A stretch of DNA of 64,000 nt from JANMDR01 sp031376425 (GCA_031376425.1 JANMDR010000280.1:6767-70766); one strand, 5' to 3'. Counted from the stretch's first letter, positions 50,221 to 60,204 are shown. Notes: generated from the letters alone by a model not told the origin. Translations and numbers: made by a program.

Positions 50221-53040
50221 TTAGGCTAAGGTACGCGCAACCTCGGTAGTTTCAAACGCTTCAAGCACATCGCCCACTTCAACATCGGCAAAGTTCTTCA
50301 ACGATAGGCCGCATTCGAAGCCAAGCTTCACTTCTTTTACGTCGTCTTTGAAGCGCTTCAAGGAATCAAGTTCACCAGTAAATATCACAATACCGCCGCG
50401 TACTAAACGCACGGTGGAGCCGCGCTTAATCACGCCGTCGGTTACGTAGCAGCCTGCCACTGCCCCCACTTTAGAAATCTTGAATACGGTGCGGATTTCT
50501 ACTTGGCCCAATATAGTTTCTTTGATTTCTGGAGCCAGTAAGCCTGATAGTGCATTCTTCACATCATCTACTGCTTCGTAAATAATGGTGTAGTAGCGAA
50601 CTTGCACACCGGCTGATTCTATTAGCTTACGGGCGCTAGCGTCAGCGCGGGTGTTGAAGCCGATGATGATGGCTTTTGAAGCTACGGCCAAGTTCACGTC
50701 TGAATCACTAATGCCACCCACCGCTGCATGAACCACTTGCACGCGTACTTCCGGTGTAGATAATTTGCTTAAAGCATGTGCCAAGCCTTCATAGGAGCCT
50801 TGTACGTCAGACTTAATGATGACGGTGAGCGATTTGGCAACGCCTTCGCCCATATTATCGAACGCGTTTTCAAGCTTGATAGCCTGCGCCTTAGCGAGCT
50901 TTACATCACGGAATTTACCTTGGCGGAATAGTGCGATTTCACGGGCTTTACGTTCGTCGTTAAGCACCATTACATCGTCACCAGCACCTGGCACATCGGT
51001 TAGGCCTTGCACTTCTACTGGAATCGATGGACCTGCTTCATTGACTGGTTTGCCGCTTTCGTCTGTCATCGCCCGCACACGGCCCGACACAGCACCAGCT
51101 AGCAACATGTCGCCTTTTTTGAGGGTGCCTGATTTAACTAAAATCGTCGCTACGGGGCCACGCCCTTTATCTAGGCGTGCTTCGATGACCACACCGCGTG
51201 CGGGGCCAGTTTTAACAGCCTTCAAATCAAGCACTTCGGCACGTAACAAAATGGCGTCGAGTAAATCATCAATACCTTGGCCTGTTTTGGCAGATACATG
51301 CTGGAACATCACATCGCCGCCGTATTCTTCTGGCAGTACGTCGTTAGCTACTAATTCTTGTTTTACGCGATCAGGATTAGCACCAGGCTTATCCATTTTG
51401 TTAATCGCGACAATCATCGCCACGTTTGCGGCTTTGGCGTGAGCAATTGCTTCTTTGGTTTGCGGCATCACACCGTCATCAGCTGCAACAACCAAGATGA
51501 CGATATCGGTAACCTGTGATCCACGCGCACGCATAGCCGTAAACGCTTCGTGACCTGGCGTATCGAGGAAGCTGATAACACCCTTAGGTGTGGTGACGTG
51601 GTACGCGCCAATATGCTGGGTGATACCACCTGCTTCGCCCGATGCAACACGTGCGGTACGAATGCTGTCCAGTAATGAAGTTTTACCGTGATCGACGTGA
51701 CCCATGATGGTAACAACAGGTGGACGAGTTTCTTCAATTTGATCGCCAGCGGCTGCAGTATCGGCCAGATAAGCATCTGGATCTTGCGCTTTGGCGGCTT
51801 TGGCGTTGTGCCCCATTTCTTCGACGATAATCATCGCCGTGTCTTGGTCGAGCACTTGGTTAATGGTGACCATACTGCCCATTTTCATGAGCGTCTTAAT
51901 CACTTCTGCTGCTTTCACCGCCATTTTTGCAGCGAGTTCGGCAACGGTAATCGTTTCTGGCACTGCGACGTCGTAGATAATTGGCTCAGTAGGGGCAACG
52001 AAGTTAGTCGCAACTTCACCATGCTGCGAATGGCCACGGCCTTTCGGGTTGCGCCATGCATCGCGTCCGCCGGAGGTGTCGCCACGGGTTTTCATGGTGC
52101 GCCGTTTGGCGGCATCATCAGTCCATGTCGAAGTTTTAGTGGCAACTGGTTTTTTAACGGGCTTCTTCGCGTCTTTGTCTGCTGGTTTAGCAGCTGGGCG
52201 ATGTAGTGTACCTTCAGTCGCTTTTGTTGCTGTTGCTGGTGTAGCGGCAACAACTGGTTTCGGCTCAGGCTTGGCAAACGATACGCGTGCGCCAATGCGT
52301 GGGCGATTCGGGTCATCAGCACCCATCGGCGATACTGCTGTTTGCGCTGCACCCATAGGACGCGGCGCTGATTCTGGTTTGGCTTTTTTAATTACGCGGC
52401 CACCGGGTGCTGTAGACGCTGCTGGTGACTGCGGTGCGCTGTCGGGTGCATCTGCTTCAGTTGTAGCTGTAGTTGCCGCCGCAGCTTCAGTGGCTGGCAC
52501 TACAGCTGCATCGGGCACGACTGCCGCCGCTGCACCGCTCTTGCGCGCAAGTTGGGCTTTTTTCTCTTCGTCTAATTTAGCTTTGGCTTCGGCTTGTTTT
52601 GCTAGAAGGGCGGCTTGACGTTCCTCTTCGAGGCGGCGTTTCGCAATTTCACTTTCGTCAATGACGGATACCGGCGCGCTTACAACCACAGGTTGCGCTG
52701 CCGCTACCTCAGTTGCGACTGGCGTTGGCGCTGCTGCCGCACCTTCCACTTTTAAGAAAGTGCGTTTTTTGCGTACCTCAACCTGAATGGTGCGCGCTTT
52801 ACCGGTCGCGTCAGGACGTTTAATTTCCGTTGTTTGCTTGCGCGTTAACGTGATCTTTTTGTTTTCGTCTTTATGGCCGTGGGCAACTTGTAAATAAGAA
52901 AGAAGCTGAGTTTTATCCGCCTCGGTCAGCGAGTCGCTAGCGGAGGCTTTGGCCACGCCGGCTGCAGCCAACTGCTCAAGCAGCATAGCTTCAGAAAGTT
53001 TTAGTTCTTGCGAGAATTGCGCGACAGTAGATTGAGCCAT
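50221..53040 (-). CDS. infB: Translation initiation factor IF-2
   Basis: 939 residues. The N-terminal 390 contain IF2_N modules (VAQFSQELKLSEAMLLEQLAAAGV) and a long Ala/Lys/Pro-rich linker. The G-domain has VTIMGHVDHGKTSLLDSIR (G1), GGITQHIGAY (G2), DTPGHEAF (G3) and NKMDKPGA (G4), followed by IF2-specific domains. GTPase that brings fMet-tRNA to the 30S subunit. It starts 230 bases after nusA, an unusually wide gap. Confidence 0.98.
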   Translation of the reverse strand: MAQSTVAQFSQELKLSEAMLLEQLAAAGVAKASASDSLTEADKTQLLSYLQVAHGHKDENKKITLTRKQTTEIKRPDATGKARTIQVEVRKKRTFLKVEGAAAAPTPVATEVAAAQPVVVSAPVSVIDESEIAKRRLEEERQAALLAKQAEAKAKLDEEKKAQLARKSGAAAAVVPDAAVVPATEAAAATTATTEADAPDSAPQSPAASTAPGGRVIKKAKPESAPRPMGAAQTAVSPMGADDPNRPRIGARVSFAKPEPKPVVAATPATATKATEGTLHRPAAKPADKDAKKPVKKPVATKTSTWTDDAAKRRTMKTRGDTSGGRDAWRNPKGRGHSQHGEVATNFVAPTEPIIYDVAVPETITVAELAAKMAVKAAEVIKTLMKMGSMVTINQVLDQDTAMIIVEEMGHNAKAAKAQDPDAYLADTAAAGDQIEETRPPVVTIMGHVDHGKTSLLDSIRTARVASGEAGGITQHIGAYHVTTPKGVISFLDTPGHEAFTAMRARGSQVTDIVILVVAADDGVMPQTKEAIAHAKAANVAMIVAINKMDKPGANPDRVKQELVANDVLPEEYGGDVMFQHVSAKTGQGIDDLLDAILLRAEVLDLKAVKTGPARGVVIEARLDKGRGPVATILVKSGTLKKGDMLLAGAVSGRVRAMTDESGKPVNEAGPSIPVEVQGLTDVPGAGDDVMVLNDERKAREIALFRQGKFRDVKLAKAQAIKLENAFDNMGEGVAKSLTVIIKSDVQGSYEGLAHALSKLSTPEVRVQVVHAAVGGISDSDVNLAVASKAIIIGFNTRADASARKLIESAGVQVRYYTIIYEAVDDVKNALSGLLAPEIKETILGQVEIRTVFKISKVGAVAGCYVTDGVIKRGSTVRLVRGGIVIFTGELDSLKRFKDDVKEVKLGFECGLSLKNFADVEVGDVLEAFETTEVARTLA

Positions 53041-53270
53041 TTGATACCTGTTTTTCTAGTGATGTGTACCGAAGTAATAAGTACATCGGCACATCGATTA
53101 AAGCGGAATGCAATAAAAATAATGCAGTAGGAACGGTGCGGTAGCGGGGCTGCAATTAGGTGCCACAGATGCATACGTGCAGCGGCTAATCATGGTGCTT
53201 TACGTTTCAAATTAAGGTAACAATGAAGATGCGTCCTGTCTTAAAAGTGGTGTAAACAAGGAATGAATTT
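53041..53270. other. Gap between nusA and infB with a hairpin
   Basis: 230 bases with no gene. GATGTG/CACATC plus CCGA/TCGG (53061-53095) form a two-part stem about 20 bases before the infB start. It may be a leader structure or an internal regulatory site. Confidence 0.4.
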
Positions 53271-54749
53271 TTAAGTTTCAGCAAACCACGGTGCGCGCGC
53301 AGTCATGATTAAGGTTTTTGCACGTTCGGCATCCACACCAGTAAATTCGGTGAGTTCATCGATATCTAAGTTGGCAAGGTCTTCCATGGTACGTACGCCT
53401 TTTAGTGCCAAGCTATGTGCTACAGTTTCGTCCATACCTTCCATGGTTTTTAAATCTTCTTCCGCGTTTTCCATGGTTTCTTCGGATTTGATCGCGTCGG
53501 TTAAGAGTGCACTATTGGCACGGCGGCGTAGCTCTTCCACAGTTTCTTGATCAAAATCTTCAATTTCCAACATCTCAGCCAATGGCACATAGGCCACTTG
53601 CTCAAGTGATGTGAAACCCTCTGCCACCAAAATACCCGCTACGTCTTCATCCACATCCAAGCGTGCAACAAACATGGCACGGGTGGTGTCGGTTTCAGCG
53701 CTGCTGCGGGTTTGCGCTTCGGTTTGCGTCATGATGTTTAGCTGCCAGCCGGTAAGCTCTGAAGCTAGGCGGACGTTCTGTCCCAAGCGACCAATTGCCA
53801 ATGCGAGTTGATCTTCTTCAACAACCACGTCCATGCTGTGTTTTTCTTCGTCCAAAATAATTGAAGAAACTTCAGCAGGTGCGAGCGAATTAATCACAAA
53901 CTGCGCCGGATCAGCTGACCATAAAATAATATCAACGCGCTCACCAGCAAGCTCGCTAGATACGCCTTGCACACGTGAACCGCGCATACCAACGCAGGTG
54001 CCCACGGGATCGACACGTGGATCATTGGATTTCACCGCAATTTTTGCACGCTGCCCAGGGTCACGAGCGGCCGCCTTAATTTCTAGCAAGCCTTCTTCGA
54101 TTTCTGGCACTTCAAGCTCAAACAATTTCATGATAAATTCAGGAGCAATGCGCGACAAAATTAGTTGCGGACCGCGAATTTCACGTTCAATTTTAAGCAA
54201 ATAAGCACGAACCCGATCACCAACGCGCAGGTTCTCTTTTGGAATTGTCTGATCGCGGCGTAACACGGCTTCAATTCGACCAGATTCCACAATAATATTG
54301 CCGCGTTCAATACGCTTGATCGTGCCGGTAACTAGGCTTTCGTCACGCGCTAAGAAGTCATTCAAAATTTGTTCGCGTTCCGCATCACGAATTTTTTGCA
54401 AGATCACTTGCTTCGCCGCCTGCGCACCGATACGCCCGAATTCTGCGGCTTCCAAAGGCTCTTCAATAATATCGCCAAGTTCTAAATTTTCGCCGCGCTC
54501 TGGTGCATCGGTCATCGCGATTTGGCGTGAAGGTTCTTCATGGTCGAAATCTTCAACCACAGTCCAGCGGCGGAATGCTTCGTAATCGCCTGATTGACGA
54601 TCAATCGCAACGCGCACATCCACATCGGTTTCAAAGCGCTTCTTAGTCGCTGACGCTAACGCCATTTCAAGGGCGATAAAAATAGTTTCGCGGGCTACGC
54701 TTTTCTCACGAGCCAGTGCGTCAACCAATAATAAAATTTCTTTACTCAT
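53271..54749 (-). CDS. nusA: Transcription termination/antitermination factor NusA
   Basis: 492 residues: NusA N-terminal domain, an S1 domain at about 135-200 (ESLVTGTIKRIERGNIIVESGRIEAVLRRDQ), two KH domains (DPVGTCVGMRGSRVQGVSSELAGERVDIILW; EDQLALAIGRLGQNVRLASELTGW), and two acidic C-terminal repeats of gamma/beta type ending with MTARAPWFAET. It pauses RNA polymerase and takes part in rRNA antitermination. Nine bases after rimP. Confidence 0.98.
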   Translation of the reverse strand: MSKEILLLVDALAREKSVARETIFIALEMALASATKKRFETDVDVRVAIDRQSGDYEAFRRWTVVEDFDHEEPSRQIAMTDAPERGENLELGDIIEEPLEAAEFGRIGAQAAKQVILQKIRDAEREQILNDFLARDESLVTGTIKRIERGNIIVESGRIEAVLRRDQTIPKENLRVGDRVRAYLLKIEREIRGPQLILSRIAPEFIMKLFELEVPEIEEGLLEIKAAARDPGQRAKIAVKSNDPRVDPVGTCVGMRGSRVQGVSSELAGERVDIILWSADPAQFVINSLAPAEVSSIILDEEKHSMDVVVEEDQLALAIGRLGQNVRLASELTGWQLNIMTQTEAQTRSSAETDTTRAMFVARLDVDEDVAGILVAEGFTSLEQVAYVPLAEMLEIEDFDQETVEELRRRANSALLTDAIKSEETMENAEEDLKTMEGMDETVAHSLALKGVRTMEDLANLDIDELTEFTGVDAERAKTLIMTARAPWFAET

Positions 54750-54758
54750 AATAGTCCC

Positions 54759-55349
54759 CTACAAATCCTGTGATAAATCTGGTATTAACTTCGCGCGTTC
54801 AATATCGGCAAATTCCACCGTAAGTTCTGGCACCGCTTTAAGTTTTGCTGCGGCCTTGGCCTTTTTTAGTGCTGTTTTGGTGCTTGGCTTTACTTCTTGC
54901 TCTATGACTTCAATAACTGGTGCAGCAAGCGCTTTTTTTGCGGCTAACTTTGCTACTTTAGCATCATGTTTTTCGTCAGGATGCAGTGCGAACGTAACGG
55001 TAGTGTCTGTGGAAGAAATAATGTCCCCACCAAATTTTTTGCGTCCGCCCACCATTTTATTCAGGCGCACATTTACACCGCAGCCTTCAAATCGTACAAA
55101 ATCAGCCACTTTACGCAAAGGTCGGTCAAGGCCAGGTGAAGACACTTCCAAGCGCTCATAGTCAATATTTTCGACCATAAAAACCCGACTTAAGTGGTTA
55201 CTTACCGTGGCACAGTCTTCTACCACAATGCCGTTTGGCGTATCGATAAAAATCCGCAAAGTACCACGCGCCGAGCGCTCAAGATCAACTAACTCGTAAC
55301 CTAAGTCTTCGAGTGATTGTTCAATAAACTGTTCGAGATCTTGCGCCAA
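54759..55349 (-). CDS. rimP: Ribosome maturation factor RimP
   Basis: 196 residues, longer than the usual 150-160. LEQFIEQSLEDLGYELVDLERSARGTLRIFIDTPNGIVVEDCATVSNHLSRVF and SPGLDRPL are the family core. A Lys/Ala-rich insert (AKVAKLAAKKALAAPVIEVIEQEVKPSTKTALKKAKAAAKLK) of about 45 residues near the C-terminus explains the length. The start appears to be TTG 55349 with AAGGAA upstream; no ATG is available. Needed for 30S maturation. Confidence 0.94.
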   Translation of the reverse strand: MAQDLEQFIEQSLEDLGYELVDLERSARGTLRIFIDTPNGIVVEDCATVSNHLSRVFMVENIDYERLEVSSPGLDRPLRKVADFVRFEGCGVNVRLNKMVGGRKKFGGDIISSTDTTVTFALHPDEKHDAKVAKLAAKKALAAPVIEVIEQEVKPSTKTALKKAKAAAKLKAVPELTVEFADIERAKLIPDLSQDL

Positions 55350-55481
55350 AGTACGATATTCCTTAAAAATTCAGTGGGAGTGCTGCAGGTGTGCATTCAT
55401 AACAATGCGAAAACTAAGCAAGTGTCACAGCACTTAATACAAGACTCGCAGCGTGCACGCATTAATCCGGCGGCACAAATA

Positions 55482-55506
55482 AAAAATGGGCAAACTGCCC
55501 ATTTTT
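55482..55506 (-). terminator. Leader hairpin upstream of rimP, possible attenuator
   Basis: AAAAATGGGCA-AAC-TGCCCATTTTT is an 11-base perfect stem in the 340-base gap before rimP. Read on the minus strand it ends in a long T-run about 130 bases before the rimP start. Such a terminator in the rimP leader recalls the rimP leader motif of proteobacteria, where NusA may control read-through. Otherwise it terminates transcripts coming from either side. No gene or tRNA seen in 55350-55689. Confidence 0.55.
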
Positions 55507-55689
55507 ACCACTTGGCTATTAAAAATCGCATTCTTGAACGCAATTTAACTATCGCCTTTGTACCAACTTCTTACCACCTGCTGCACAACCCTCGAACAAT
55601 AACACAAGGCGCGCTTTTGCGAAAGGTGCAACGTACGGATATTGGCTGCTTAATATCGCCTACGTCGTGAAATTGCAACATTAATTCGA

Positions 55690-56295
55690 TTATTTTGGAA
55701 CCGTATCCACAAAAGCGGTGCGGGCTTCCAATCGCTCAACCCAAGCCTTTAAATTAGGATAGGTCGTGCGCCACGCAAATTCAGGCAGGCGGAATTCTAA
55801 CCACAGCAAACCACAAGCAAGCGCGATGTCGCCTAACAGGGGCGTTTCTGCACTGAAAAACTTACGTTCACCAAGTTCGCGCGCGGCGGCGGCAATGCCA
55901 GCATCAATTTTTGCTGCCTGACGCTCTAACCAATCAGTGTTTTGACGTTCGACGGGGCGCTTCCGTTCCAGAAAAATAGTGATACCAGCATCCGTGATGC
56001 CATCACCTAAGGCTTCGAGACGCTTAACCAGCGCGCGTTCCCGGCCACTTTCAGGCAGTAAGCGCGACACCGGGGTAATGCCATCTAAATACTCACAAAT
56101 AACCCGCGAATCGTACAGTGCTAAGCCGTCATCAAGCACTAGGACGGGCACTTTTGTTAAGGGGTTATAGAGGCCAACAGATGTTTCCGCACCCCAGACG
56201 TTTTCTGCCACAAAATCGCAGTCAATACGCTTTTCAGCCATGACAATGCGAACTTTACGGGCGTAGGGACTGGTGAAGGAGGCAACTAGTTTCAT
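55690..56295 (-). CDS. Glutathione S-transferase family protein
   Basis: 201 residues. A thioredoxin-like N-terminal domain (MKLVASFTSPYARKVRIVMAEK with the active Ser9/Tyr11; KVPVLVLDDG with cis-Pro; LYDSRVICEYLD) and an all-helical C-terminal domain. Conjugates glutathione to electrophiles or acts as a thiol transferase. Divergent from purB. Confidence 0.9.
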   Translation of the reverse strand: MKLVASFTSPYARKVRIVMAEKRIDCDFVAENVWGAETSVGLYNPLTKVPVLVLDDGLALYDSRVICEYLDGITPVSRLLPESGRERALVKRLEALGDGITDAGITIFLERKRPVERQNTDWLERQAAKIDAGIAAAARELGERKFFSAETPLLGDIALACGLLWLEFRLPEFAWRTTYPNLKAWVERLEARTAFVDTVPK

Positions 56296-56505
56296 TTTGG
56301 CGCTTGTGAGGAATATTGATTTCGGACGCGGAGTATAGCATTGTCATCTTAAAAAACCTGCTTTTCACTGTATTTGATGATGGTATCTTCGGGTTTACCC
56401 TAAATTTGTCATGCTTGGTGCTGCATGTGCTTGCCTACGGGCTATCAAAGTGCTGGTCGTGATACCATTCGCGCACAAATTCTCCTGATCTGCGAAAAAC
56501 TTGCC

Positions 56506-57906
56506 ATGACAACTTCCGCCGCTTTGCTCGCTGGTTCCACCAATGATGCGCTTGTTGCGCTTTCTCCTTTAGATGGTCGTTATGCGAATAAAACTGCGCC
56601 TTTACGCGCATTTTTTAGCGAATTTGCACTCACTAAGTTTCGGGTTTTTGTTGAGGTTGAATGGCTTATTGCCCTCAGCTCGCAAACTCAGATTGCCGAA
56701 TGCAGGCCATTTTCGGCCGCAGCCATTGCGCGCCTGCGGGCAGTCGCGGCGAATTTTTCGGTAGCAGATGCTGCAGCCTGTAAAGCAATTGAGGCTAAAA
56801 CCAATCATGATGTCAAAGCAGTGGAATATTGGTTAGTTGCTCATTTTGCCGACGATGTAGAAATAAGTGCCGCAAAGAGCTTCATTCATTTTGCGTGTAC
56901 GTCAGAAGATATAAATAATTTGTCCCATGGCTTAATGCTTTCAGGCGCACGCACCCAAGTGCTTTTGCCCACTATCGCCAAAATTGAAGCGCAATTGCAA
57001 GTGATTGCCGTGCAGCACGCCAATCTCGCCATGCTAGCGCACACCCACGGTCAGCCCGCGACACCGACTACCTTGGGTAAGGAGTTTGCCAACGTATTGC
57101 AGCGCGTTCGCCATGCGCGTGCAGGTATTGAGCGCGTCATTATTTTGGGCAAAATTAATGGTGCTGTTGGCAACTACAATGCGCATTTAAGCGCCTATCC
57201 AAATATGGATTGGCCGACGTTTGCGCAGAAATTTGTGGAATCCCTAGGCCTAACATTTAATGCCTACACGACGCAAATTGAGCCGCATGATTATATGGCT
57301 GAATTGTTTGATGCTATAGCGCGGCTCAACACCATACTGATTGATTTATCGCGCGATATTTGGGGTTATATTTCAATGGGTTATTTTACGCAGCGGGTTA
57401 AGGCTGGTGAAATAGGTTCGTCCACCATGCCCCATAAAGTTAATCCGATTGATTTTGAAAATGCCGAAGGAAATTTAGGATTAGCTAATGCAGTGTTACG
57501 CCACATGGCCGAAAAATTACCAGTTTCGCGCTGGCAGCGTGATTTAACCGATTCCACCGTGCTGCGCAATATGGGGGTGGCAATGGGCTATAGCACCTTA
57601 GCTTATGAATCATTAAGTCGCGGCCTAGATAAATTACAGGCCAATGCACCTAAAATTACTGCGCACTTACAGCAAAGTTTGGATGTTTTAGCGGAACCGA
57701 TTCAAACAATAATGCGTAAACATAATGTAGAAAATGCCTACGAGCAGCTAAAAGAACTAACGCGCGGCAAAGGTGGTATTGACGCAGAGGGGCTGGCAAG
57801 TTTTATCAATCAATTAAGCATTCCTGCAGAAGACAAGGCCGTGCTGCAGGCGCTAACACCAGCCACTTATATAGGATTGGCAAGCCAATTAGCGAATAAA
57901 ATTTAA
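56506..57906 (+). CDS. purB: Adenylosuccinate lyase
   Basis: 466 residues from ATG 56506 (MTTSAALLAG); the frame is open to 56425. ALSPLDGRYANKT at the start, EAKTNHDVKAVEYWL, CTSEDINNLSHGLM, THGQPATPTTLGKE and the fumarase-superfamily signature GSSTMPHKVNPIDFENAEGN. It acts twice in purine synthesis, making AICAR and AMP. The stop overlaps the end of the convergent MoCF gene by four bases. Confidence 0.97.
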   Translation: MTTSAALLAGSTNDALVALSPLDGRYANKTAPLRAFFSEFALTKFRVFVEVEWLIALSSQTQIAECRPFSAAAIARLRAVAANFSVADAAACKAIEAKTNHDVKAVEYWLVAHFADDVEISAAKSFIHFACTSEDINNLSHGLMLSGARTQVLLPTIAKIEAQLQVIAVQHANLAMLAHTHGQPATPTTLGKEFANVLQRVRHARAGIERVIILGKINGAVGNYNAHLSAYPNMDWPTFAQKFVESLGLTFNAYTTQIEPHDYMAELFDAIARLNTILIDLSRDIWGYISMGYFTQRVKAGEIGSSTMPHKVNPIDFENAEGNLGLANAVLRHMAEKLPVSRWQRDLTDSTVLRNMGVAMGYSTLAYESLSRGLDKLQANAPKITAHLQQSLDVLAEPIQTIMRKHNVENAYEQLKELTRGKGGIDAEGLASFINQLSIPAEDKAVLQALTPATYIGLASQLANKI

Positions 57907-58706
57907 ATCTGCGTAGGGTGGCGCGTGTAATCAAAACCTAGTGCGCTGATCGAATCGCAGGCAGCTTGCATCGCGCGTCTTACATCATGAGGTGCACCGC
58001 GTAATGAAAACTCAATTTGACGGCCATTACGTACAGGCGGTGCGGGCGGCACCACAAAACGCGGCAGGCTTGAAAGTTTTAAGTGCGGAAAATTTTTCAC
58101 CGTCGTATTCATCATCTGCATCAAATCACTTTCACCGGCACCGTCAATGACGATAATTTCTTCGCCAATTTCGGTTAAGTGAAAGAGATGGTGATAGTGC
58201 GTGTCCAGAACCCATTCCAGCATAGGCCATGCCATTTCTGGAAAGCCTGGCAAAAAATAATGGCTGCCGATATTAAAACCAGCGATGCGATTAAAAGGAT
58301 TAGGCACAATGGTAGCGCCCACTGGGAATTCAGCCATCAATATGCGCGTGGGATAAGCAGCATCGCCGAAGCGGGCAACAATTTCAGCCACCGCGTCTGG
58401 ATGTAGCGCAAGTGGTACACCCAATGCGCTGGCGGCACTTTGGCGCGTGAAATCGTCAGGTGTAGAGCCAATACCACCAAAGCTAAAAACGATATCTGTA
58501 CTAGCAAAACTGCGAGCAAGCTGTGCGGTAATATCCACTGGCTCATCAGCTAAATAATGTGCATAGCTAAGACTTAAGCCGCGTTTTTTAAGGACTTCAA
58601 TGATGGTTGCTAAGTGTTTATCTTGGCGCTTTCCAGACAGTATTTCATCACCAATAATTAACGCCCCAATTTTGGGAACGGTTATGGTTGTGGTAGATGA
58701 GTTCAT
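57903..58706 (-). CDS. MoCF/CinA-like molybdopterin-binding domain protein
   Basis: 267 residues. VPKIGALIIGDEILSGKRQDKHLATIIEVLKKRGL and IVFSFGGIGSTPDDFTRQSAA are the MoCF-fold motifs, with GGIGSTPDD as the ligand loop. It has the CinA N-terminal domain only, without the nicotinamide-mononucleotide deamidase part. Members clear FAD/ADP-ribose pyrophosphate; role here unknown. Confidence 0.85.
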   Translation of the reverse strand: MNSSTTTITVPKIGALIIGDEILSGKRQDKHLATIIEVLKKRGLSLSYAHYLADEPVDITAQLARSFASTDIVFSFGGIGSTPDDFTRQSAASALGVPLALHPDAVAEIVARFGDAAYPTRILMAEFPVGATIVPNPFNRIAGFNIGSHYFLPGFPEMAWPMLEWVLDTHYHHLFHLTEIGEEIIVIDGAGESDLMQMMNTTVKNFPHLKLSSLPRFVVPPAPPVRNGRQIEFSLRGAPHDVRRAMQAACDSISALGFDYTRHPTQI

Positions 58707-58721
58707 GATATTTGCATCGTT

Positions 58722-59489
58722 TTATTTGTAAAACACATCATACGCGTAGCGCACAATTAACGCACCCATCACCACTAAAAACGCTATGCGAATAAACGCG
58801 GCACCTTTTTTTAACGCCAACTTTGCGCCTAATGTGCTGCCCGCCACATTGCACACCGCCATCGGAATAGCGAGTTCGTAAATCACATTGCCGGTATAGG
58901 CAAAATAGGAAAGGGCGGCGAGATTAGTCGTGATATTAATCACCTTGGCGCTTGCCGACGCGATCATAAATTCAAAGCCCAATAAACCGATAAAGGCAAA
59001 GATTAGAAAGCTTCCAGTGCCAGGCCCAAAGAAGCCCTCATAAAACCCCAATACAGCGCCGATGCCTATGCTTATTAGCTTTTCGGATGACGGGGTGCGG
59101 CTAGGCGTGTGCAAGGCACCTAGGTCTTTACGGGCAAATGTATAAATTGCCACGCCAATTAATAGGCCCAAAATAACTGGTTTAAGTACCTGTGGATTGA
59201 TGAGCGACACTGCGCGTGCACCAAGAAAAGCAAAAATTGCTGCAAATAATGCGGCGGGCAAAATACTGGCCCAAGGCACGGCGACCTTGCGCGTGATTTG
59301 CCACAGCGCCATACTAGTGCCCGCTACGGACGCTAATTTATTGGTGCCAAAGATGCTGGCGATAGGTGCACCGGGTAACATAATGAGTAGCGCTGGCGTT
59401 TGAATTAAACCACCACCACCCACTATTGCATCTACAAAGCCTGCAAAAAAAGCTGCCGTGCAGAGCACGGCAGTTGTTGTTTCAATCAT
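58722..59489 (-). CDS. TauE/SafE (TSUP) family permease
   Basis: 255 residues, about eight membrane helices. The family hallmarks are FFAGFVDAIVGGGGLIQTPALL near the N-terminus and GFYEGFFGPGTGSFLIFAF in the second repeat. These proteins export sulfite or organosulfur compounds; the substrate is not predictable. 15 bases from the MoCF gene, possible operon. Confidence 0.9.
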   Translation of the reverse strand: MIETTTAVLCTAAFFAGFVDAIVGGGGLIQTPALLIMLPGAPIASIFGTNKLASVAGTSMALWQITRKVAVPWASILPAALFAAIFAFLGARAVSLINPQVLKPVILGLLIGVAIYTFARKDLGALHTPSRTPSSEKLISIGIGAVLGFYEGFFGPGTGSFLIFAFIGLLGFEFMIASASAKVINITTNLAALSYFAYTGNVIYELAIPMAVCNVAGSTLGAKLALKKGAAFIRIAFLVVMGALIVRYAYDVFYK

Positions 59490-59513
59490 TTAATGGAGAC
59501 TCAAAAATGGGTC

Positions 59514-60149
59514 TTATTTGGTAGTTGTGGCTGGTGCTGTGGCTGGCGCTGCTGCTGCAGGTGCCGCAACAGCAGGTTTGGCTTCGGGTACTTTGCCGCC
59601 GATCACATCAATTAGTTCTACTTCGAACATGAGCGTTGAGTTAGCGGGAATCAAGCCGTTGCCGACATCTTTTGCGCCATAACCCATGTCTGGTGGAATC
59701 AGCAAAATACGGTGCCCGCCCACCTGCATACCTGGTACACCCTGATCCCAGCCTTTAATAACCCGATTCACACCAATCATGGTGCTAAATGGCTGGCCGC
59801 GATCCTTTGAGCTATCAAACTTTTTACCTTTACCATCAGGCTTGCTGGCGTCATACAACCAGCCGGTGTAATGCATCAACACAGCGCGATTGGTTTCAGC
59901 AAGTTTGCCTTTGCCAAACTGAATGTCATGGGTAATGAGTTCATTCACGGCTAGTGGTATTTTAAATTTCACCGGATTTACCGTAGGCATTTTTTCTGGA
60001 GCTACTTTGCCGGTGGCAGCAGCTTGTACTTCAGCGGCAATTTTGTCGGCACGTTCCGCCATCGTCTGCGCGGTTACTGTTTGCGCCGAGATAGCTGCAA
60101 ATAGGGCAACTACAGCCAATTGAATGGTGCTTTTTTTGGATCTAATCAT
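59514..60149 (-). CDS. FKBP-type peptidyl-prolyl isomerase, periplasmic
   Basis: 211 residues with a signal peptide ending near residue 27 (VTAQTMAER). The FKBP domain spans about 75-190 (VLMHYTGWLYDASKPDGKGKKFDSSKDRGQPFSTMIGVNRVIKGWDQGVPGMQVGGHRILLIPPDMGYGA) with the pocket Tyr, Asp, Phe and Trp. An Ala/Pro/Thr tail follows. It would speed proline isomerisation of envelope proteins. Confidence 0.93.
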   Translation of the reverse strand: MIRSKKSTIQLAVVALFAAISAQTVTAQTMAERADKIAAEVQAAATGKVAPEKMPTVNPVKFKIPLAVNELITHDIQFGKGKLAETNRAVLMHYTGWLYDASKPDGKGKKFDSSKDRGQPFSTMIGVNRVIKGWDQGVPGMQVGGHRILLIPPDMGYGAKDVGNGLIPANSTLMFEVELIDVIGGKVPEAKPAVAAPAAAAPATAPATTTK

Positions 60150-60204
60150 CGATATTTCTCCTTGATAAAATTAAAAGACAAACCTTTACTTATACCCATA
60201 CCCG

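Noticed and set aside
52049..52618. 189-codon plus-strand frame
   Set aside because: Antisense of the Ala/Lys/Pro-rich linker of infB; such low-complexity DNA is often open in other frames.
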